From Alphaproteobacteria bacterium bin52 (GTDB taxonomy: Bacteria; Pseudomonadota; Alphaproteobacteria; Thalassobaculales; Thalassobaculaceae): DNA of 63,896 nucleotides. The stretch covers positions 1-63,896 of the forward strand of contig MPMT01000021.1 of NCBI GenBank assembly GCA_002238645.1. The letters run 5' to 3'. Below, piece by piece: positions 18,741 through 24,888 of the stretch. The notes below the pieces were generated by a model. That model saw nothing but the letters and a program-made list of their open reading frames with translations. It did not search any database and was not told where the DNA came from. The position numbers and the translations under genes are program-made. Positions within the stretch are counted from its first letter, which is position 1. Each line of letters starts with the position of its first letter.

Positions 18741-19700
18741 TCAGTGGATCTTCGGGCCCTTGAGCACGTCGGAACGGGCAATCGAGGAGATCGACACTTC
18801 CACCAGTTCTCCGTCGCGCCCGAGGTCGAGAGGGACCGAGATTCCCGCCGGACCCAGCGCCCAGACCTTGCGGAACAGGTCGGCGAGCGAGGCGACCGGC
18901 CGGCCGCCCACCCCCATCACGATGTCACCGACCCGCACGTCAGCACGATCTGCCGGACCGTTGCGGGAAAGTGCCGCCACCACCACGCCGGAGCCGATCT
19001 CGGTGCCGAACAGGCCCAGCCACGGTCGTGACGGCTTGCTGGTCTTGCCGTAGGTCGCCAGCTCGTCGAAGATCGGCTCGAGCAGGTCGATCGGCACGAC
19101 CATGTTGCCGTCCCTGGCGCTGTTTTCCGATTCCCCGTGCTGGATGAACAGCGATCCCACACCCAGCAGCTCCCCGTCGCCGCCGACCAGCGCCGTACCA
19201 CCCCAGTTGGGATGTGCCGGCGCGGTGAATATCGCCTCGTCCAGCAGGTACTCCCAGTACCCGGCGAATTCCCGGATCGCGACCACGTGGGTCGCGATCG
19301 ACCCCGACGATCCCCCGAAACCGGCAAGTACCAGGTGATCGCCTTCGCTGATCGAGCTTGACCGCCCGATCGGCAGGGCCTCGGCATTCAGCCGGCCCAG
19401 GGCCTGCACGAGGCCGAAGCCGGTCTCCTGGTCCTGTCCCAGCACGTGGCCCGGCACCGCGGCGCCGGTATGGTCGGTCATCCAGACCGTTTCGGCTTCC
19501 GTGACCAGGTAGCCGATGGTGAGAACCACGCCGTGCGACCTGATCATCACGCCGCTGCCGGCTCGTTCGGTGCCCAGGATCTCGGCGGTGTAGGCGTCGG
19601 ACGGGATCTGTGTCCGCAGGCTGACCATGGAAGCATAGGCCCGCTGGAGATCGAAGGCGAACTCGCTTTGCTTCGGGGATTCCGGTGTCTTTCCGGCCAT
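18741..19700 (-). CDS. HtrA/DegP-like protein with lost catalytic triad
   Basis: 319 residues aligning with the S1C trypsin fold plus one C-terminal PDZ domain (SGVVVAALSRNGPADRADVRVGDIVM, about 225-310). The three catalytic positions are replaced. The His motif (usually TNxHVV) reads LTIGYLV, giving Tyr. The Asp motif (TDLAL) reads TGFGLV, giving Gly. The Ser motif (GNSGGPL) reads PNWGGTAL, giving Trp. No signal peptide or membrane helix precedes the domain (MAGKTPESPKQSEFAFD), so it is probably cytoplasmic. It is best read as a pseudoprotease or PDZ scaffold and not as a degraded gene, because the frame and the rest of the fold are intact. Its partner is unknown. It lies 88 bases after DUF4387, possibly as the last gene of that operon. 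Confidence 0.8.
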   Translation of the reverse strand: MAGKTPESPKQSEFAFDLQRAYASMVSLRTQIPSDAYTAEILGTERAGSGVMIRSHGVVLTIGYLVTEAETVWMTDHTGAAVPGHVLGQDQETGFGLVQALGRLNAEALPIGRSSSISEGDHLVLAGFGGSSGSIATHVVAIREFAGYWEYLLDEAIFTAPAHPNWGGTALVGGDGELLGVGSLFIQHGESENSARDGNMVVPIDLLEPIFDELATYGKTSKPSRPWLGLFGTEIGSGVVVAALSRNGPADRADVRVGDIVMGVGGRPVASLADLFRKVWALGPAGISVPLDLGRDGELVEVSISSIARSDVLKGPKIH

Positions 19701-19788
19701 GCGGTCTGCCCAGGATCAGCTGCGTTGTCGCGGACTGTCGTTGTCGCGGACTATAGAGGAGCGCGGCACCGGTTTGGAAGCACGCTGG

Positions 19789-20103
19789 TCAGGGCAGGGC
19801 GGGCAGGTCGAGCAGGGGCGCGTGCTGCTGGGCGCCGTAGACGTCCGAATCCCCCGGAGCTCCGCTACTCACCGGGCGGCGGATCGAGAACTTGATGGCG
19901 CGGGCGAACGGAAAATAGTCGAACCCGACCAGCTCGTTGTCCGAGACCCCGTACAGCTGCGCCACCGCCTGGCGGGTCACCAGGCCCGCGGTCCGGACCG
20001 CCTCGAAGTCCTCCTCGCTCCCGAACAACACGTCAAAGGTGACCACGAACGGGCCGGCGTTCTTGGACCGGATGACCTCGGCGATCCCGGAGAGAGGCGT
20101 CAT
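19789..20103 (-). CDS. DUF4387 family protein
   Basis: 104 residues with the DUF4387 signature: VIRSKNAGPFVVTFDVLF, then FEAVRTAGLVTRQAVAQLYGV and FDYFPFARAIKFSIRRP. These small proteins almost always follow an AtuA/DUF1446 gene; here the ATG overlaps its stop by 4 bases. They probably work as a second subunit of the same enzyme, but no reaction has been assigned that I know of. The C-terminal 20 residues look variable. Confidence 0.88.
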   Translation of the reverse strand: MTPLSGIAEVIRSKNAGPFVVTFDVLFGSEEDFEAVRTAGLVTRQAVAQLYGVSDNELVGFDYFPFARAIKFSIRRPVSSGAPGDSDVYGAQQHAPLLDLPALP

Positions 20104-21470
20104 GCCGCCATCTCCAGTCGGGCGAGGCCTTCAGGGTCATCGACCTCCATGAGGTGGTAGATGTTGAAGGAATAGACCGGTCCGCAGGCGGTGTCGGCCG
20201 GAGAGAACGGAAAGGCGATATTGCCCGCCGTCGCCTTACGGCCGTCGTAGCCGACATGCAGCAGGGTGCTCCGCGCCATGGCGCAGACGATCTCGGCCCG
20301 CTCCGGTGTGTCGGCCACCACGTCGATCAGCAGACCGAGTTCATGTGCCGGTGTCCTGACCGGTTCCCAGCTGCCCATCACGCCGTCGAGCCCGTAGCGG
20401 TGGAAGCTGATCCGGTAGGTGGACGGGTCGATGATGCCGCGCTGGAACTCGTGCAGGTGCGCGATCACCGACGCCTGGATCTCGTCGATCTGGCGTACGA
20501 AAGCCGGGTCACGGGCCCCGCCGATACAGCTGTGCCGGTAGCCCTCGAGCTTCGCGCCCTCGAGCTTGACCAGATAGCGTTCCGCCGGGTGGAACCTGCT
20601 TCCCGTCACCTTCACCCGGCGCGGATCGATCTGGTCGAACCGCGAACCGCTCAGGTCGACGGTGCCGCCGGGCCCCGCCAGCATCACCGGGTCGGTCTTC
20701 TCGTAGAAGGTGTGCGCTGAAACCGAGTCGATGGTGCAGGCCTTGGCGGGATCCGTCGGTTCCACCACGAAATGATCGTCCCGCAACCGGCCGAGGATCA
20801 GGTCGGCCCCGGCGGTCGGACGCGCTGCCAGGCTTCCGCATTCGAGGATCTTGCCCATGTGCAGCGCCAGCCCGCGCGGATAGCCTTCCAGAAGCGGCAG
20901 GGCGGCGATGTTGGCCACGTCCCAGGCACGTCCCGCGATAAGGATATCGGGTTTGTGGCGCAGTGCCGGCCAGTAGGACTCGCAGCCGACCTGGGCAACG
21001 ATCCGCTCTGCCTCGTCGACGTCACCCGGCGAAAGGGGGGCGAAGGTCTCGAAGGTATGGACCCGCTGGGCGGCAATCGCCTCGCGGACCACGTCCCGGT
21101 CCATCTCCGAGCGCAGGACCGCGAGGCTGCGTTCGATCCCGAGTTCGACCAGCACCTCGCGGGCAATCCGGACCAGGAAATCGACGTGCAGGTCGCTGCC
21201 GGCACCGCCGGCGGACCCGATGATCACCGGAACGTCGGCCTCGGCCCCCGCCCGAAGCAGGAGCCGCAGGTCGCGCCGTGTCATCGCCTCGGAAACGAAG
21301 GGCTTGCCGGAACCGAGGTAGTAGCCCCCGGGATCGCTCGAGCCGGCGTCACACGCGATCAGGTCGACCCCGGCCTCGATTGCGGCTGCAAGCGAGGATT
21401 CGGGAAACCCGTAGCCCAGCATGCCGTGCGAGACGACGACGAACTCGCCGTCGGACTTCCTTGTGATCAT
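20100..21470 (-). CDS. AtuA-like / DUF1446 acyclic terpene utilisation family protein
   Basis: 456 residues of the AtuA core (DUF1446). Landmarks are VIACDAGSSDPGGYYLGSG-like text near residue 40 (IACDAGSSDPGGYYLG), VIIGSAGGAG, RAWDVANIAALPLLEGYPRG, MGKILECGSLAARP, and HTFYEKTDPVMLAGPGG. AtuA was named for citronellol/geraniol breakdown in Pseudomonas, but most relatives with a DUF4387 partner sit in unrelated catabolic operons and their reaction is unknown. Its neighbours here are a GST, an HpcH/HpaI aldolase and a racemase-fold protein, pointing to cleavage of a small hydroxy or keto acid (inference). ATG 21470 is 14 bases after the GST stop. Confidence 0.88.
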   Translation of the reverse strand: MITRKSDGEFVVVSHGMLGYGFPESSLAAAIEAGVDLIACDAGSSDPGGYYLGSGKPFVSEAMTRRDLRLLLRAGAEADVPVIIGSAGGAGSDLHVDFLVRIAREVLVELGIERSLAVLRSEMDRDVVREAIAAQRVHTFETFAPLSPGDVDEAERIVAQVGCESYWPALRHKPDILIAGRAWDVANIAALPLLEGYPRGLALHMGKILECGSLAARPTAGADLILGRLRDDHFVVEPTDPAKACTIDSVSAHTFYEKTDPVMLAGPGGTVDLSGSRFDQIDPRRVKVTGSRFHPAERYLVKLEGAKLEGYRHSCIGGARDPAFVRQIDEIQASVIAHLHEFQRGIIDPSTYRISFHRYGLDGVMGSWEPVRTPAHELGLLIDVVADTPERAEIVCAMARSTLLHVGYDGRKATAGNIAFPFSPADTACGPVYSFNIYHLMEVDDPEGLARLEMAA

Positions 21471-21484
21471 CCGTCTTCTCCACC

Positions 21485-22111
21485 TTACTCCGGCAGGTTC
21501 ATGCCGCGCGCCAGTGCCGGCCGCGCCATCAGGGTGTCGTACCAGCGCTTCACGTTGGGAAACTCCGCCAGGTCCACCTGCTGCCAGTCATGGCGGAACA
21601 CCCAGGGCAGGGTGCAGAAGTCGGCGATGGAAATCTCGTCATTCGCCAGGTACTCCCGGCCCTCGAGCCGGGCGTTCAGCACGCCGTAGAGCCGCCGGCA
21701 CTCGGTGCTGTAGCGATTGATGGCATAGGGAACGGTTTCCTTGGCCGCGCGCCGGAAGTGGTGCACCTGTCCGAAGATCGGTCCGACGCCGCCCATCTGG
21801 AACATGACCCACTGGATGACCTCGTAGCGCCGGGCCGTGTCCCGTGGCAGGAACTGGCCGGATTTCTCGGCCAGATACATCAGGATGGCGCCGGATTCGA
21901 ACACGGTATAGGGCTTCCCGTCCGGGCCGTCCGGGTCGACGATGGCCGGGATCTTGGAGTTGGGGTTGATGGCGACGAACCCGGGCGAGAACTGCACGTC
22001 GGTCGAGATGTCGATCGGATGCATGGTGTAGGGCAGGCCACACTCCTCGAGCATGACGGTGGCCTTGCGCCCGTTGGACGTCTTCCAGGTATACAGATCG
22101 ATCGGCGCCAT
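21485..22111 (-). CDS. glutathione S-transferase (YfcG/Ure2p-like)
   Basis: 208 residues. The N-terminal thioredoxin fold starts IDLYTWKTSNGRKATVMLEE, typical of the YfcG/nu-class disulfide reductase type; the glutathione-binding NPNSKIPAIVD and the FESGAILMYLAEK loop follow. The C-terminal helical domain contains ISIADFCTLPWV. ATG 22111 is preceded by an excellent GGAGGAG, so I prefer it to the upstream ATG 22138. These enzymes reduce or conjugate glutathione adducts, and one inside a catabolic operon may remove a glutathionyl intermediate or protect from an electrophile. Confidence 0.9.
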   Translation of the reverse strand: MAPIDLYTWKTSNGRKATVMLEECGLPYTMHPIDISTDVQFSPGFVAINPNSKIPAIVDPDGPDGKPYTVFESGAILMYLAEKSGQFLPRDTARRYEVIQWVMFQMGGVGPIFGQVHHFRRAAKETVPYAINRYSTECRRLYGVLNARLEGREYLANDEISIADFCTLPWVFRHDWQQVDLAEFPNVKRWYDTLMARPALARGMNLPE

Positions 22112-22190
22112 GAACTCCTCCAGTGGCCGCAGGTGCAATGCCGGATCGGCGGCGCCATTCTAGGCGCCGCACCCGGGCTTGGACAGGGCG

Positions 22191-22988
22191 CTACAGGTCC
22201 TCGAGCAGGGAACGCATGCCCTCGCCGATCCGCGTCATCGCGGTCTGCAGGATGAAGCGGTCCCAGCCGACGCAGAAATGCCGGACCCCGAGGTCGATGT
22301 AGCGCCGCGCCTGTTCCGGCTCGGCAATCTCGATGCGTGGCGCCACCTGGTACTCGAGACACTTCGCGATCACCTTCTCCTCGACCGGGCGGATGGCCTC
22401 GTCGAACATCAGGCCGGGCTTGCCGAGCGAGAACCCGTAGTCCGCCGGACCCCACTGCACCATGTCGACGCCCGCATCACGCGCGGTGGCCAGCACCTCG
22501 TCGAGCGCGTCCACCGCCGTCGCCTTCTCCAGCATCACCGTGAAGACCACCGAGCCCAGGTTGGCGAGGTAGCTGTCGGGCGCGTAGGACTTCAGTGCCG
22601 GGCGCCGCAGCTTCACGCCCAGCGCGCCACCGACTTCCGGCGTGTCGGCCCGGATCACCCGGTGACAGTCGATGATGTCGCCGGGGGTGCGGATGTCGGT
22701 AAACAGCACCGAGGCGAAACCGGCCCCGAGCGCGGCCTGGGCCCAGAATCCCTGGCCCTCCTGGTCGAGCTTGATCATCAGCGGCAGGTTGCCGCACTGG
22801 GCCGCCCGGGCCATGTGGTAGAGCAGCGCCATGTCGAAGGTGGAGTACTCGCCGCCGAACTCGGCGTAGTCGAACAGGCCGATATCGCCGATCAGTTCCG
22901 GAATGTCCGGGTCGGCCGTCAGGAAGTGGGTACCGAGCGTGGGCTTGCCGGCGTCAAGGCAGGCGCGAAAGCTGTTGGGCTGGATCAT
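22191..22988 (-). CDS. HpcH/HpaI-family aldolase
   Basis: 265 residues of the class II pyruvate-aldolase family. The barrel shows FDYAEFGGEYSTFD early, where related aldolases have the FD..DxEH motif, then LGAGFASVLFTDIRTPGD, the metal-binding FTVMLEKATAVDALDEVLA (Glu), and VDMVQWGPADYGFSLG. Relatives split 2-keto-4-hydroxy acids into pyruvate and an aldehyde. The early EH is replaced by EY, so it may be a lyase variant. It lies 35 bases after the racemase-like gene and 79 before the GST. The start has only a weak RBS. Confidence 0.87.
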   Translation of the reverse strand: MIQPNSFRACLDAGKPTLGTHFLTADPDIPELIGDIGLFDYAEFGGEYSTFDMALLYHMARAAQCGNLPLMIKLDQEGQGFWAQAALGAGFASVLFTDIRTPGDIIDCHRVIRADTPEVGGALGVKLRRPALKSYAPDSYLANLGSVVFTVMLEKATAVDALDEVLATARDAGVDMVQWGPADYGFSLGKPGLMFDEAIRPVEEKVIAKCLEYQVAPRIEIAEPEQARRYIDLGVRHFCVGWDRFILQTAMTRIGEGMRSLLEDL

Positions 22989-23023
22989 GGGACGGCACCA
23001 GGAAGAGGGGAAAACGGTCGACC

Positions 23024-23848
23024 CTATCGCGCCTGTGAGCGGGCCCGCAAGGATCCTGCGGCGGCGAGCATGGCCCGGAACTCCTCCGCCGCCGGGCCGG
23101 ACGGCCGGGCGTAGTTCGACCTCCGGCTGACCCCGGTGCCGTCGATCCGGCGCAACCGGACCGCCGCCTCGGTCATCGCCACCAGGGCGTTGATCCCGTT
23201 CAGCACCGGCGCGCCGTCGATCTCGAGCCCTGCCTCGCGCGAGAGCAGCAGCATCGGCAGGCCGCCGGCGGGAATCAGCAGGTCGGCGCCCTGTGCGAGC
23301 AGAGGCTCCGCCTGTTCGCGGAACTGTCGCAGCACGTCGCGGTAGGCCGCCTCGTCGGTAAAGGCCCGCATGTAGTCGGCCGGCGAGGTGCGCATGGCGC
23401 GAACCCCGACCACCCGGTCGGAGAGCCCGGCGCGGATGACCTGGTCCTGGTGCCAGGGAATGAAGACCGGGTCGATGGTGATCAGCCCGAACCGGCGTGC
23501 AAGCAGGCAGGCGAAGTGCATGCTGGCCTCGCCGAGCGAGATCGCCGGGATGTCGATGAGCGACTTGATCTCGTGAATGCCGGCTTCCTGGAAGTGACCG
23601 AGCGCGAAGCCGTCGAAGCCCCGGGCCTCGGCCTCGATCGCATTTGCCATCGCGGACAGGGAACAGCGGAGTTCCTCGACCGCGTGCAGGTGGCGCGCTG
23701 GCGGGGAGATGCCGTGAAACTCGACACTCACCGACGGACCGGCGACCCGGTCGAGATGCGCCTGCAGGCGCCCGACATAGGCACCGTGGATCTCCGGGTC
23801 GGTGAATCCCTGGTACCAGATGCGGATCGGTCGGGGAGTGTCGCTCAT
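23024..23848 (-). CDS. Asp/Glu/hydantoin racemase-fold protein lacking both catalytic cysteines
   Basis: 274 residues with the Asp/Glu racemase alpha/beta layout: IRIWYQGFTDPEIHGAYV at the N-terminus, FDGFALGHFQEAGIHE in the first active-site loop and ADLLIPAGGLPMLLL in the second. In hydantoin and Asp/Glu racemases these loops carry the two catalytic cysteines (CFxDPG and GCAGM). Here the positions read His and Pro, so ordinary two-base racemisation is unlikely. It is the first gene of the five-gene operon with the aldolase, GST, AtuA and DUF4387. A lyase or isomerase role using other residues is possible but inferred. Confidence 0.8.
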   Translation of the reverse strand: MSDTPRPIRIWYQGFTDPEIHGAYVGRLQAHLDRVAGPSVSVEFHGISPPARHLHAVEELRCSLSAMANAIEAEARGFDGFALGHFQEAGIHEIKSLIDIPAISLGEASMHFACLLARRFGLITIDPVFIPWHQDQVIRAGLSDRVVGVRAMRTSPADYMRAFTDEAAYRDVLRQFREQAEPLLAQGADLLIPAGGLPMLLLSREAGLEIDGAPVLNGINALVAMTEAAVRLRRIDGTGVSRRSNYARPSGPAAEEFRAMLAAAGSLRARSQAR

Positions 23849-23883
23849 GCCGGGAACCTGCCAGAACCGGGAAGCCAGACGAA

Positions 23884-23906
23884 AGAAGGCCCTTAACGGG
23901 CCTTCT
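23884..23906 (-). terminator. intrinsic terminator of the 29-codon mini-gene
   Basis: On the minus strand AGAAGGCCC, loop GTTAA, GGGCCTTCT followed by TTC: a perfect 9-bp stem with a pyrimidine-rich end, 42 bases after the small ORF stop and 36 before the racemase-like gene. It could fully end the mini-gene transcript or act as an attenuator in front of the downstream operon. Confidence 0.75.
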
Positions 23907-23947
23907 CGTGAGCGGGCCCGCGGCGGGGGCCCGTATTCGGGTCGGTG

Positions 23948-24037
23948 TCAGCGCCCGGCACGATCTCCGGAGGGCTGCTCCGAAGCGGGTGCATGGACAC
24001 TGTCCCGGCGCCGCGGCGCCCTTTTCTCACTCGACAT
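23948..24037 (-). CDS. 29-residue basic small protein with full-length Shine-Dalgarno
   Basis: ATG 24037 opens a 29-codon frame ending TGA at 23948. The peptide starts MSSEKRAPRRRDSVHAP and continues with ASEQPSGDRAGR; it has no membrane segment and is strongly basic in the first half. Immediately upstream is AAAGGAGGTGAT (plus-strand 24041-24052), complementary over its whole length to the anti-SD end of 16S rRNA, 7 bases from GGAGG to ATG. A promoter-like TTGCAC-N16-TACCAT lies just before it and an intrinsic terminator after it, giving an autonomous transcript of about 185 nt. No Tyr, Trp or Cys is present, so it does not resemble PqqA or mycofactocin precursors. I do not recognise the family. 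It may be a highly translated small protein, a leader peptide or a RiPP-like precursor. Confidence 0.72.
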   Translation of the reverse strand: MSSEKRAPRRRDSVHAPASEQPSGDRAGR

Positions 24038-24040
24038 CAG

Positions 24041-24101
24041 ATCACCTCCTTTCGGTTGTTGACAGGGACCGGCATGGTAGCAGCTGGCGGCGCCGGTGCA
24101 A
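24041..24101 (-). promoter_or_regulatory. promoter and extended SD of the 29-codon gene
   Basis: On the minus strand TTGCAC (24101-24096), 16 bases, TACCAT (24079-24074), then a leader of about 30 bases containing AAAGGAGGTGAT (24052-24041). The SD is the longest match to the 16S 3' end that I noticed in the window; typical genes here have 4-6 matching bases. Confidence 0.6.
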
Positions 24102-24105
24102 CCGG

Positions 24106-24870
24106 TCATCCTTCCATCATGCCGGCGATGGTAAACCCGCCGTCGGCGGCGTAGACGTGCCCGGTCGTGAAAGTCAGGGCCGGTGACGCGAGGAACGCGG
24201 CCACCTCGGCGATCTCCTCCGGGCGTCCGAATCGCCTGAGCGGCATTCGCTGCATCACGGTCGGGCCAGGCTCGGCCGGCTGTTCCTCGCGGGTGCGGGT
24301 CGGACCCGGGGCGACAGCGTTGACCAGGATGCCGTGCTCGGCAAGCTCGATCGCCATGGTCTGGGTCAGGTTGATGAGCCCGGCCTTGCTCGCGCCGTAG
24401 GCGGCCCGGCCGCGGCCGCCGAAGAGGCCGGAATTCGAGGCGACATTGACGATCCGGCCGCCGCGTCCGCGTGCGACCATCCCGCGTGCGACCGCCTGCC
24501 CGCACAGGAAGGCGCCGCCCAGGTTGACCTCCAGCACCCGCCACCACAGCCCGGAATCCATCTCGAGGAACGGCGCCCGGTCCATGATCGCGGCATTGCA
24601 GACCAGGATGTCGATGCCTCCGAGGATCCGCTCGGCGTCGGCGACCGCGCGCTCCACCGACCCGGCGTCGGCGACATCGGCCTCGAGCCCGCCGGCTGCT
24701 TCGGTCTCTGCGGCAGCGGAACGAACGGCCGCGCCGTCGCGGTCGAGCATGACCACGCGGGTGCCGCCGCGCGCGAGCCGGGCGGCGATGGCCCGTCCGA
24801 TGCCGCGCGCGGCACCGGTCACCAGCGCGCCCGGTGGACGCGCCGTCTGGTCGTCGGATTCACGATCCAT
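24106..24870 (-). CDS. short-chain dehydrogenase/reductase
   Basis: 254 residues of a classical SDR: cofactor motif TGAARGIGRAIA (residues 18-29), an Asp after strand 2 (VVMLDRDG) predicting NAD(H) preference, CNAAIMDRAPFLEMD (NAG-equivalent), catalytic Ser in NVASNSG and YGASK (near 157-161), and a PGPTRT loop. It acts on an alcohol/ketone that cannot be identified. It starts 18 bases after the dimethylglycine-dehydrogenase-like gene, with GGGAG 7 bases before ATG, so the two are co-transcribed and may treat successive intermediates. Confidence 0.93.
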   Translation of the reverse strand: MDRESDDQTARPPGALVTGAARGIGRAIAARLARGGTRVVMLDRDGAAVRSAAAETEAAGGLEADVADAGSVERAVADAERILGGIDILVCNAAIMDRAPFLEMDSGLWWRVLEVNLGGAFLCGQAVARGMVARGRGGRIVNVASNSGLFGGRGRAAYGASKAGLINLTQTMAIELAEHGILVNAVAPGPTRTREEQPAEPGPTVMQRMPLRRFGRPEEIAEVAAFLASPALTFTTGHVYAADGGFTIAGMMEG

Positions 24871-24888
24871 GGCGGACTCCCTGTGTTC

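Noticed and set aside
23948..24037. 29-residue peptide as PqqA or another known cofactor precursor
   Set aside because: It lacks the Glu-Tyr pair of PqqA and any Tyr/Val-Tyr tail of mycofactocin, and no radical-SAM or PQQ genes are near.
24041..24054. Plus-strand GATCACCTCCTTTC as a 16S rRNA 3' fragment
   Set aside because: Only the terminal anti-SD bases match and no 16S sequence precedes them; the minus-strand reading as a strong SD before an ATG explains it fully.
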